Origin: a virus
Virus record (IMG/VR): IMGVR_UViG_3300012985_000031
Location: 1 to 20,952 of that record
Strand: one strand, 5' to 3'
Length of the DNA stretch: 20,952 nucleotides
Part shown: positions 14,508 through 20,952 of the stretch, in pieces
How the letters are laid out: each line of letters starts with the position of its first letter
How positions within the stretch are numbered: position 1 is the first letter of the stretch
Translations under genes and position numbers: made by a program
Notes under the pieces: model-generated
Told to the model about the DNA's origin: nothing
The model's database searches: none
Seen by the model: only the letters and a program-made list of their open reading frames with translations

Positions 14508-15168
14508 TCCCTCTGATACTTACGGAGCGCAGGTCGACACCAGCGATCCCACCGGCTACCCGCTCGGCAAAGCACGAAACATCACTGTCCCGGGCGACGG
14601 AACCGGTACGCCTCTAGAAAAGGCCTGGGTCAACGACATCTGGGGCCTCCAGCAAGCGCTACTCGATGAGGCCGGGATCACGCCCAGCGGTACCCCCGAC
14701 AAGGTTGGCGCGTCCCAGTACGTCGAGGCCCTGAACTACCTCTACCAGCGGGAGGCCGTTTGGGGGTTCTTCACGCTGGAGCCGACGCTCAAGACCTCCG
14801 GCACACCATTCGTCCTCACGAAGGTCGGAGGCTCGACGGGCGTTACCCTGGTGGGAACGACCGGCATTCAGCTCCCGAGGACGGGGACCTATCTCGTGTC
14901 AGGCGTCTTCAACGTCGAGCCCGCATCCGGCAGCGACGGCGACCGGATCAATGCGTACTGGAGCGGCTCTGAAGGCTCGACCTACTACTTCTCTGGCTAC
15001 AAGACCGGCACCTACGCACGACTGAGCGGGACGTGGCCCTTCTTCGTCACCAACACTGCCAGCGTCTGGAACATTCGGCCGCTTTCGATCACGCAGACGC
15101 CTGAGTCGGCCTCACCCAGCAACCAAATGGTGATCAACCAGATCGTCGTTCAGCGCATCGGGGACTGA
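14497..15168 (+). CDS. Short tail fibre with C1q-like C-terminal domain
   Basis: 223 residues, overlapping the gp47-like gene by 11 bases; GGAG at about 14481-14484 is 12 bases before the ATG. The first 85 residues look like a fibre attachment region seen in other phages: GYPLGKARNITVPGDGTGTP, LEKAWVNDIWGLQQALLDEA, then GITPSGTPDKVGASQYVEAL. There is no long shaft. Residues 88-223 are strand-rich (TGIQLPRTGTYLVSGVFNVE, INAYWSGSEGSTYYFSG, MVINQIVVQRIG), a pattern like C1q/TNF jelly-roll tips of fibres. It is probably a receptor-binding or baseplate-bound fibre. In Mu, fibre genes come after gp48, so its place here is unusual. Confidence 0.7.
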   Translation: MALDPSDTYGAQVDTSDPTGYPLGKARNITVPGDGTGTPLEKAWVNDIWGLQQALLDEAGITPSGTPDKVGASQYVEALNYLYQREAVWGFFTLEPTLKTSGTPFVLTKVGGSTGVTLVGTTGIQLPRTGTYLVSGVFNVEPASGSDGDRINAYWSGSEGSTYYFSGYKTGTYARLSGTWPFFVTNTASVWNIRPLSITQTPESASPSNQMVINQIVVQRIGD

Positions 15169-15923
15169 TGTTCCTCCGGCTCTTCCAGCACCTACTCCCG
15201 ACGGGCGAGGCCTGGAGAACCACCACCGACAAGTACCTCCGGAAGCTATTCGAGGGCCTTTCCGGCATCGGATCCGACGCCAAGGCATTTCTTGATCTGG
15301 TCTATCTGGACCTCTTCCCCTCGACGACGAGGCAGCTCACAGAGTGGGAACGGTTCTACGGACTGGCGCCGACCATTCCCACCACCGAGACGGCACGACG
15401 CAAGGCCCTCGCCGCTGAGTGGCAAGCCACGGGCGGGCAGTCGGCCTGGTACATCCAAAGCGTCCTCCAGACCGCTGGGTTCGATGTCTACGCTCATTCA
15501 GCGTGGGAATCCGAGACGCCACCTTTCGTCGCTCGTGACCCTCGGGACTGGCTCGAAGCGTCAGTCCTCGGCCAAACCCAGTGCGGAGAGCCCCTCGCTC
15601 AGTGTGGCGAGCCCGAAGCCGTCTGCGGGGCCACGCTGATCGGTGCACCGACCTACCTCGTGAATCTCGACCTCACGAGCCGAGTGGCACCTCCCCTGCC
15701 ATCGAATCCCGTCTTTTGGCCTCACTTCCTCTACATCGGAGGCGAGACCTTCGGCGACTTCGTCACCCTCCCCACTGAACGGCGACACGAGTTCGAACGC
15801 CTCGTCCTGAAGCTGCGACCTACCCACAACTGGGTCGGCCTCTTCATCGATTTCGCCGAGGCCATCCTCGGAGAAGACGGCGATCCGCTCATGACCGAGG
15901 GCGGCGATCCGCTCCTCCTCTGA
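15168..15923 (+). CDS. Mu gp48 / YmfQ-like (DUF2313) tail protein
   Basis: 251 residues, starting in TGATG. The start is typical of the family: LFQHLLPTGEAWRTTTDKYL, a helix, FLDLVYLDLFPSTTRQLTEW and ERFYGLAPTIPTTETARRKA. The centre is a small domain with GGQSAWYIQSVLQTAGFDVY. At 139-153 three cysteines are spaced exactly seven apart (QCGEPLAQCGEPEAVCGA), a possible metal or disulfide site. The C-terminal part ends EDGDPLMTEGGDPLLL, a short duplicated tail (GGCGATCCGCTC at 15879-15890 and 15903-15914). The protein is a baseplate component that precedes the tail fibre genes in Mu. Confidence 0.82.
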   Translation: MFLRLFQHLLPTGEAWRTTTDKYLRKLFEGLSGIGSDAKAFLDLVYLDLFPSTTRQLTEWERFYGLAPTIPTTETARRKALAAEWQATGGQSAWYIQSVLQTAGFDVYAHSAWESETPPFVARDPRDWLEASVLGQTQCGEPLAQCGEPEAVCGATLIGAPTYLVNLDLTSRVAPPLPSNPVFWPHFLYIGGETFGDFVTLPTERRHEFERLVLKLRPTHNWVGLFIDFAEAILGEDGDPLMTEGGDPLLL

Positions 15924-15930
15924 AACAGCT

Positions 15931-17541
15931 ATGCCCAGAATATCTGAACTCGACGATGCCTCCCCACTGACGGGTAGCGAGCTTGTCCCTGTTTCGCAGG
16001 GCGCCGAAACGGTGAAGATCACCGTGGACGACCTTCGCAGCGGAAGCGGCGGGGACAGCGGCACAGCACCGGCCGTGATCTTCGTGAACTCGGTCGCAGG
16101 GCACGATGCAAATTCAGGCGTTGACGCCCCCAACGCCCTGGCCACGATGATCGAAGCCCGGAAGCGCATCGGTGACAAGAACGGTGACACGTTGATCAAC
16201 ATCGTTCACGCGGACATCTACGCGCTGGACGGTTGGGAGAGCCAGCGCAAAGGAACCGGAAAGGTCACGATCCAAGCTCCCACGTCCTTGCGCCAGGTCG
16301 TGCTTTCCGAGCTGGAGGTCACCGCCTACTCGAACCACGTCGTCACTGAGTTCGGGGACGACTACGAGATTCAGACCGTCACTGTCGATGCGGAACTCAC
16401 GCCCGGGGCCTACCGGGGAATGGTTCTCTACGGCGCTGCCGCCAACGCCGACCCCAATGCTCTGCACGGCATGGACGACTTCTACGACGGGAAGCGGACC
16501 GTCATCATCGACAACGACGAGGACACCCTGACGATCATCGCCGATCCGACGATGCTCATCGCCGTCGAGGACCTAGTCACGATTGGCTACCCGACGACTC
16601 AGCTGACGAGCAACTACTATCGGCCTTTCGTGGGCGGAAAGTCCCAGTCGCCTCAAGACCAGTTCCTGCTTCGCCACATCGAGATCTTCGCGGACGGCAT
16701 TGCTTCGACCTCCAGCATCAGCACGTTCAGCGGGACCTGGGTCCTCCAGAATGTGACCCTGCAACCGAGCCGCACCCACAACTTCATCGAGGCCGACGTT
16801 TGGGGCATGGGTGTCGGCACTCGTTTCCCGTTCAATTTCGAGGAACCAGAGACCCCGCCCGCGTACACGCAAACGAACGTCCAGCTCCAGTTCTGTCGTG
16901 GCAAGCTCTACGGGTACCTCGGCAGCCTTGGGTTCGACCTCTGCGGACCAGGTGGTCTCTACGCGACTGGCGACGGCAACTTCTACCTGGCCGGTGCAGT
17001 CCACACCTTCGGCTGCCTAGACCACACGAACATCAACGCTGCCTGGGGGTTCCAGAATCACTCGGACTACTGGGGCTTCCCCATGCGCTACTCGACCTTC
17101 AGTCGGTCGGGAGCGTTGGAACGTCCAGCTTCCCTGCTGGTTCACGCCAACATGAGCGTGACTTGGGCAGCTTTCCCGGAGTCAGGGTTTGCGGACCCAG
17201 ACGTAGCAGATGGGCGCGTTGCGGCCTCCACCCTCCAAACGGGATTCGCCGTGCCGAACGGTGGATGGTTCACGGCCGCTCATTGCTTCGCCGATAGCAA
17301 CGACGGCTCTTGGTCCTCAAGTGGAGCGGGCGACTTCATGATCGGGCTCTACGCGACTCGTGACGAGAGCGAGGTATTGCTCCACTCGTTCAACCTAGCG
17401 GGTAGCGGAACCTTTCAGGCCACCGAAGTAACCAGGGCAGAGCTTCTGCCCAACGACTTCGTTCACGTACGGTGCTTGGGCGGGACCGCAATCGACGAAG
17501 ACCTAATCGCGAACCTGACCGCCAGCTTCGAGCTTCGCTAA
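15931..17541 (+). CDS. Tailspike / receptor-binding protein
   Basis: 536 residues. The first 35 (RISELDDASPLTGSELVPVS, then KITVDDL) are the common anchor of phage tail fibres. From about residue 50, VIFVNSVAGHDANSGVDAPN and ALATMIEARKRIGDKNGD resemble the opening of right-handed beta-helix spikes, and most of the rest alternates short strands (VTIQAPTSLRQVVLSELEV; WVLQNVTLQPSRTHNFIEA; FQNHSDYWGFPMRYSTFS), consistent with a beta helix followed by a terminal beta domain (about 430-536). No catalytic residues for polysaccharide cleavage can be assigned. The ATG lies 7 bases after the previous stop, with no strong Shine-Dalgarno. It would bind or degrade the host surface glycan. Confidence 0.75.
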   Translation: MPRISELDDASPLTGSELVPVSQGAETVKITVDDLRSGSGGDSGTAPAVIFVNSVAGHDANSGVDAPNALATMIEARKRIGDKNGDTLINIVHADIYALDGWESQRKGTGKVTIQAPTSLRQVVLSELEVTAYSNHVVTEFGDDYEIQTVTVDAELTPGAYRGMVLYGAAANADPNALHGMDDFYDGKRTVIIDNDEDTLTIIADPTMLIAVEDLVTIGYPTTQLTSNYYRPFVGGKSQSPQDQFLLRHIEIFADGIASTSSISTFSGTWVLQNVTLQPSRTHNFIEADVWGMGVGTRFPFNFEEPETPPAYTQTNVQLQFCRGKLYGYLGSLGFDLCGPGGLYATGDGNFYLAGAVHTFGCLDHTNINAAWGFQNHSDYWGFPMRYSTFSRSGALERPASLLVHANMSVTWAAFPESGFADPDVADGRVAASTLQTGFAVPNGGWFTAAHCFADSNDGSWSSSGAGDFMIGLYATRDESEVLLHSFNLAGSGTFQATEVTRAELLPNDFVHVRCLGGTAIDEDLIANLTASFELR

Positions 17542-17591
17542 CCAATACCTCAGTGTCGCTGATCACGGCGACGCGCTGATCTGACTCTCCG

Positions 17592-17652
17592 GGCTGCCCC
17601 ATTCGGCGGGGCGGCCAGGCGGAGCTTTGTCCAATTTCTTCGATTCGGAAGG
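17592..17652 (+). promoter_or_regulatory. Structured leader of the Gp80-like gene
   Basis: GGCTGCCCC (17592-17600) pairs with GGGGCGGCC (17608-17616; one G-U pair) across a 7-base loop. GGAGCTTTGTCC (17621-17632) follows, the same core as in the sheath leader, and GGAAGG (17647-17652) lies 7 bases before ATG 17660. The full gap (17542-17659) also holds a direct repeat GCTGATC. As a hairpin it could also end the tailspike transcript, though only a short T-stretch follows. Confidence 0.5.
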
Positions 17653-17659
17653 CAAAACC

Positions 17660-18049
17660 ATGGGAAAAAGCAACTACCAGGAAAACGTAACCCTCGACGC
17701 TCGCTACGGCTCAGGCAGCCCGGCGACCGTCTACGTCGCTCTCGTCACCAGTGCATCGAGTGATGCCGGTATGGGGACAGAAGTCTCCGGCGGCAACTAC
17801 TCGCGAGCCGCAGTCACCAATAACTCGACGAACTTCCCCGCCGCATCAGGCGGAAGCAAGTCCAACGGAACCCCGATCAACTTCCCCACTCCTTCAGCGA
17901 GCTGGGGCACGGTCGTTGGTTTCGTCACGTACGACGCTTCGTCCGGCGGCAACGCGATGGACTACGCGGCGTTGACCACGAACAAGACCATCGACTCAGG
18001 AGACACGGTCAGCTTTCCGATTGGCTCGCTCGTCATCACCGAGGACTGA
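17660..18049 (+). CDS. Gp80-like small fibre or decoration protein
   Basis: 129 residues. The pattern is that of the phage Gp80/tail fibre-like small beta family: ATVYVALVTSASSDAGMG at about 19-36, then GGNYSRAAVTNNSTNFPAA (about 46-64), a Gly/Ser stretch, INFPTPSASWGTVVGFVTYD, ALTTNKTIDSGDTVSF and GSLVITED. Members are found as minor virion proteins or fibre parts; the exact site is not fixed by sequence. ATG 17660 is chosen for GGAAGG; an upstream in-frame TTG (17627) falls in the leader motif. Its strong leader is like those of the sheath and tube genes, suggesting a well-expressed, probably high-copy virion protein. Confidence 0.75.
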   Translation: MGKSNYQENVTLDARYGSGSPATVYVALVTSASSDAGMGTEVSGGNYSRAAVTNNSTNFPAASGGSKSNGTPINFPTPSASWGTVVGFVTYDASSGGNAMDYAALTTNKTIDSGDTVSFPIGSLVITED

Positions 18050-18100
18050 GCTTTCCCGCCGTTTGGAGCCTCCAGAACGCGAGAAAGCGAGCGCTGATCC

Positions 18101-20041
18101 GTGACTCTACCGCAATACAGCTCGCTCGATCACTGGTACGGATCGAGGGCAGACCGGCAGGTCAGTGCGCTCTCGACTCGGATCGATGACTGCTCAGGCA
18201 AGGGGAAGCATGGCTCTCGTATCGGTACGACGATCAGCGTCGTCGCCGGGTGGTACAATCTCGGGGAACAGGCCGGCGGCAATAGCCACGGCATTCAGCC
18301 ACCCACGCTCTCGCTCGCGGGTGGGGGCAGCTACTCATGGTGTGCGCGCGTGCGCCGGTCCACGTCGTCGAACTGGGGCGACCACTACCACGTGGTCCAG
18401 GGCGCCACGGGCACAAGCGCAGCCCTCAACTGCCTCACCTTTTGGAACCTCGACCATCCGGGCAGCGTCTTCACGACCGCCCACAACGGAGGGGCGTCGG
18501 GCAGTGACTGGACGATATTTACCGGTGGAGCGTGGCAATACTCACCGAGTGCTTGGGTGGTCGATGCCTCGCACACGATGGTGTGCACCTACAACGCATC
18601 ATCGACGACGATGCGCACCTACGTCGATGGTGTGCTCGCGTGGACTCAGACCGGCGTCCCCGCAAACACGGGCGCGGGGAACCTGGCTTGGTTCGCCTGG
18701 GACGGTTTTGGTGGTCAAAGCTGGGGTCACGAGAGCGACAGCGTCCTTTTCTGGCCCGGCGTTGTCCTCACCGACGGCAGCGTATCCAACGGCGCTACAG
18801 CAGGCGGCGAGGTCGCCCAGGCCCTGGCCTATCTGGACGTCGCGGTCTCCTCTGTCACGCCCAGCGACAACGCTACCGGCATTTCGACGACGGACGACCT
18901 CGTCCTCACCTGCAACGTTGCTCCGACGCTCGGGTCGGGCAACCTCTACGTCAAACGAACGTCGGACAACTCGACGTTTCAGACGATTGCGACAGCAGCT
19001 TGCTCGGTCTCAGGGTCCACGGTCGTGGTCCCACATTCCACGTTCGCCGGAAGCACCGGCTATTACGTCACGTGGGACGCCTACTTCATCGCAGGCGTTG
19101 GGGCGCAGGCCAGCACGACGGCCTGGAACTTCACCACGGTCAGCAGTGGCACGACCCAGGACCTTGGTGGTACCGCGGCCGGGACTGCCGCCGGCTCCGG
19201 CAACCTATCTGATGCGGTCCCCCTCGCAGGAAGCGCATCTGGCTCGGCATCTGGGTCTGGCGCCCTTGCGGACGCAGTCACGCTTGGAGGCACAGCCGCT
19301 GGCCTTGCTGGTGGCTCCGGCGACCTAGCCGACAGCGTCCCTCTCGGTGGCACCAGCGTCGGCCTAAGTGGCGGTTCCGGTGTCCTCTCCGATGCGGCTC
19401 CGCTTGGAGGCACGTCGGCCGGTAGCGCGGGAGGCTCTGGAGCCCTCGACGATGCGGTTCAGCTTGGTGGCACGGCCACTGGCTCCGCTGGTGGTGCTGG
19501 CACCCTTGCCGACGCCGCGGGCCTTGGTGGCACCTCTGCTGGTTCTAGTGACGGCTCCGGCTCCCTTGCTGACTCCGCACATCTCGCCGGAACGGCCGCA
19601 GGTAGCGGCGGCGGCTCCGGCGTCCTCTCCGATGTTGTCCCCCTCGGCGGCCAAGCGGATGGTTCGGCCGGAGGCTCCGGCTCGCTCTCGACGAGCGGCG
19701 ACATCGAACTCGGAGGCCTTGCCGCCGGCACTGGTGGTGGCTCTGGGACGCTCAGCGACGCGGCCGCACTCGATGGCACGGCTGCCGGTGTCGGTGGAGC
19801 AGCAGGCTCCCTAGGCCTCGGGAAGGGCCTCGGGGGCACGGCCCAGGGGCAAGCCGGAGGCGAAGCTGATCTCTCGGATGCCGTCTCGCTTGGGGGCGTG
19901 GCCGCAGGTCTGGCCGACGGAACCGCACACCTCTTCGAGGAAGGGACCGCGATTGTCCACCTCACGGTAGCTCACATCCCTGGCCGTCGCCTCTCCACCT
20001 CTCACACCCCGGGTTTCCACTTAACGACTCGCCATGGCTGA
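18101..20041 (+). CDS. LamG/Ig-like adhesin with 13 Gly-rich repeats
   Basis: 646 residues from GTG 18101, the first start after an in-frame TGA (18095-18097). Residues 1-235 look like a LamG/concanavalin-type jelly roll: YSWCARVRRSTSSNWGDHYH, SHTMVCTYNASSTTMRTYVD and GVLAWTQTG (the usual TxxVYVDGxLxxS pattern of such domains). About 248-348 form an Ig-like (SbsA-type) domain, opening SSVTPSDNATGISTTDDLVL and closing YYVTWDAYFI / TTAWNFTTV. Residues 355-616 are 13 units of 20 residues (L-GGTAAG-SAGGSG-LSDAVP type). A basic, His/Thr-rich end (LTVAHIPGRRLSTSHTPGFH) follows. It probably binds cell-surface sugars as an appendage. Close position after the tailspike and Gp80-like genes supports this. 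Function beyond adhesion is unknown. Confidence 0.75.
   Translation: MTLPQYSSLDHWYGSRADRQVSALSTRIDDCSGKGKHGSRIGTTISVVAGWYNLGEQAGGNSHGIQPPTLSLAGGGSYSWCARVRRSTSSNWGDHYHVVQGATGTSAALNCLTFWNLDHPGSVFTTAHNGGASGSDWTIFTGGAWQYSPSAWVVDASHTMVCTYNASSTTMRTYVDGVLAWTQTGVPANTGAGNLAWFAWDGFGGQSWGHESDSVLFWPGVVLTDGSVSNGATAGGEVAQALAYLDVAVSSVTPSDNATGISTTDDLVLTCNVAPTLGSGNLYVKRTSDNSTFQTIATAACSVSGSTVVVPHSTFAGSTGYYVTWDAYFIAGVGAQASTTAWNFTTVSSGTTQDLGGTAAGTAAGSGNLSDAVPLAGSASGSASGSGALADAVTLGGTAAGLAGGSGDLADSVPLGGTSVGLSGGSGVLSDAAPLGGTSAGSAGGSGALDDAVQLGGTATGSAGGAGTLADAAGLGGTSAGSSDGSGSLADSAHLAGTAAGSGGGSGVLSDVVPLGGQADGSAGGSGSLSTSGDIELGGLAAGTGGGSGTLSDAAALDGTAAGVGGAAGSLGLGKGLGGTAQGQAGGEADLSDAVSLGGVAAGLADGTAHLFEEGTAIVHLTVAHIPGRRLSTSHTPGFHLTTRHG
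19163..19948 (+). repeat. Thirteen tandem 60-base (20-residue) repeats
   Basis: Units start with CTT or CTC (Leu) at 19163, 19223, 19283, 19343, 19403, 19463, 19523, 19583, 19643, 19709, 19769, 19829 and 19889. All are 60 bases except the ninth, which is 66. Consensus: L-G-G-T-x-A/S-x-G-x-x-G-G-S-G-x-L-x-D-x-x. DNA copies differ at many third positions, so the repeat is old or under protein-level selection rather than a recent expansion. The last three units are more divergent. Confidence 0.9.
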
Positions 20042-20414
20042 TTTCCTCGCCAAGCTTCATCACGCTCTCGACCTCGGCACCATCGTGGTCACGCCTTCCG
20101 AGGGTTCCTTGGATGGGACTCGGGCGGTCATGCGGATCGGCCGCGTCGGCAAGATCGGCAGTCCTGAGGCCCTCCGGTATTTGCTCGACTCCGAGGATCC
20201 GCCCGACGAGCCCGCCGTCTTCACTTGGACCCAAGTCGAGGACAGCGAGGCCTGGAACCTTCGATGCGCTCTCTCTGGTGCGATCATCACTGCCATCGGA
20301 GTGGGCGGGTGGACCTGGGAGCTGAGCATCGTCACCACCAACGACGAGCAACTCTGGGGCGAGTCGGGGACCCTCAGGATCGCGCCGTCCCTGCCCGAGG
20401 ACTTCGACCTATGA
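20034..20414 (+). CDS. Uncharacterised small beta protein
   Basis: 126 residues; the ATG overlaps the end of the repeat protein by 8 bases. I do not recognise the family. Visible: a short helical start (MADFLAKLHHALDLGTIVV), a central region with DSEDPPDEPAVFTWTQVEDS, a strand-like LRCALSGAIITAIGVGGWTW, and an acidic tail (PSLPEDFDL). No signal peptide and no clear TM segment. The sense of direction and overlap places it in the same transcript as the adhesin gene, so a virion-associated or late role is possible. Confidence 0.65.
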   Translation: MADFLAKLHHALDLGTIVVTPSEGSLDGTRAVMRIGRVGKIGSPEALRYLLDSEDPPDEPAVFTWTQVEDSEAWNLRCALSGAIITAIGVGGWTWELSIVTTNDEQLWGESGTLRIAPSLPEDFDL

Positions 20415-20602
20415 CTGACTTTGATCAGATCCTTTCCGCACTCAACGAACTCAACCTCAAGGTGGACCGCGTCGAAACGAAGCTCGATGCCGTCGAAACG
20501 ATCCTTTCGAACTACGTGAAGGCAACCGGCGAAGACCTAGACCGGGTGCGGACCCGGCTCGACAAAATCGAACGCCCAACGAACGGGCTCCACGTCGTTT
20601 GA
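20411..20602 (+). CDS. Small coiled-coil protein
   Basis: 63 residues, ATG overlapping the previous TGA by four bases (ATGA). Nearly the whole protein is a heptad-type helix: ILSALNELNLKVDRVETKLD then AVETILSNYVKATGED and LDRVRTRLDKIERP. No TM segment. Small coiled-coil genes of this sort sit before membrane or lysis genes in many phages, but nothing assigns a function here. Confidence 0.7.
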   Translation: MTDFDQILSALNELNLKVDRVETKLDAVETILSNYVKATGEDLDRVRTRLDKIERPTNGLHVV

Positions 20603-20640
20603 CCAACCAAGGCCCCGTCGAGATTCGCGAGAAGGAGCCG

Positions 20641-20949
20641 ATGTCCACCAGAAGCCCGTGGAGCCTATTCCCAGCCGCTGAAGCCGCGAAGGCAAAGACC
20701 TCGGTCTCGGTGCTTTTGCTCGCTGGGCTCACGTACGGTGGGTACTTCCTTGGGAGCCAGAGGCACGCGGATCAGATCGCTGGCTTGAAGGCGGAAGTCG
20801 TAGAGCTGAAGCGATCCGTCGAGTCCTGCTCGAAAGCCTCAAGAGTCGAGGAGCTGATCTCGAACGTCGCTCGTGACCAAGCAGCGATGCACGGCAGAAT
20901 CATGCAAATCAACGGCGACGTTCAGATCCTTCTGTCGAAGACGAAGTAG
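20641..20949 (+). CDS. One-TM coiled-coil membrane protein (holin- or spanin-like layout)
   Basis: 102 residues from ATG 20641, which follows AAGGAG (20632-20637) at a short spacing of 3. An in-frame TTG at 20599, overlapping the previous stop as TTGA, would give 116 residues and cannot be excluded. A cytoplasmic-looking start (STRSPWSLFPAAEAAKAK) is followed by one hydrophobic segment, TSVSVLLLAGLTYGGYFLG (about 21-39), then a long charged helix (DQIAGLKAEVVELKRSVESC ... IMQINGDVQILLSKTK). One N-terminal TM plus an external coiled coil fits inner-membrane spanins (Rz) and some holin-accessory proteins. No partner lipoprotein or endolysin is visible before the window ends, so lysis is only a guess. 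Confidence 0.65.
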   Translation: MSTRSPWSLFPAAEAAKAKTSVSVLLLAGLTYGGYFLGSQRHADQIAGLKAEVVELKRSVESCSKASRVEELISNVARDQAAMHGRIMQINGDVQILLSKTK

Positions 20950-20952
20950 CGC

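Noticed and set aside
17542-17659. Sigma70-type promoter in the gap before the Gp80-like gene
   Set aside because: No AT-rich -10 hexamer with an appropriate -35 could be found; TTTGTCC alone is not enough.
18165-19328. 387-codon plus-strand frame overlapping the adhesin
   Set aside because: Low-complexity Arg/Ser/Pro content, no domain; the overlapping frame has LamG-like, Ig-like and repeat structure.
19163-19948. CRISPR array
   Set aside because: Repeats are contiguous 60-base coding units without unique spacers, in frame with a real gene.
19081-19965. Proline-rich minus-strand frames across the repeat region
   Set aside because: Their Pro/Ala/Glu repeats are the reverse complement of the Gly/Ala/Ser repeats of the real gene.
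20225-20410. Upstream extension of the coiled-coil gene
   Set aside because: It overlaps the preceding gene in another frame; the ATGA overlap at 20411 gives a clean start and the coiled coil begins there.

Overview
The window is one continuous stretch of bacteriophage (or prophage) structural genes, all on the + strand and packed nearly end to end. DNA is GC-rich by eye, with G/C-ending codons, so the host is probably a high-GC bacterium. Nothing in the window (no host gene, integrase, tRNA or att site) identifies the host or separates a free phage from a prophage. The set of a contractile sheath, tube, tape measure and Mu-type baseplate indicates a myovirus-like particle.

Head module (1-4738): the C-terminal tail of a probable portal protein; an S49 head-maturation protease with a probable nested scaffold; a lambda gpD-type decoration protein carrying an inserted beta module; a lambda gpE-type major capsid protein; and three connector or tail-completion genes. 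This order is lambda-like.

Tail module (4823-14507): contractile sheath, tail tube, a two-frame tail assembly chaperone with a clear -1 frameshift site (T TTT TTG at 7559-7565), a TP901-type tape measure, then Mu-like baseplate genes in Mu order (gpN-, gpP-, gp45-, gp46- and gp47-like). Baseplate starts overlap the preceding stops (TGATG, TAGTG, TAATG, TTGA), which indicates translational coupling.

Host-recognition and distal module (14497-20041): a short fibre with a C1q-like tip placed between the gp47-like and gp48-like genes, the gp48/YmfQ-like gene, a beta-helix-type tailspike, a Gp80-like small fibre or decoration protein, and a large adhesin-like protein (LamG-like domain, Ig-like domain, thirteen 20-residue Gly/Ala/Ser repeats). 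The window ends with three small genes: an unknown, a coiled-coil protein and a one-TM coiled-coil protein that could belong to a lysis or membrane module.

Points of most interest: (1) one beta module (VDPDGI core) lies inside both the capsid decoration protein and the tail sheath; (2) a similar hairpin plus TTTGTSC leader precedes the sheath, tube and Gp80-like genes, with a weaker version before the capsid gene; (3) the frameshifted second half of the chaperone has no start codon of its own; (4) the tape measure has 23 family-like codons upstream of its first ATG, headed by an ATC with a well-spaced Shine-Dalgarno; (5) the 13-unit repeat protein. Most genes belong to known families. I did not find a wholly new defence or mobile system.
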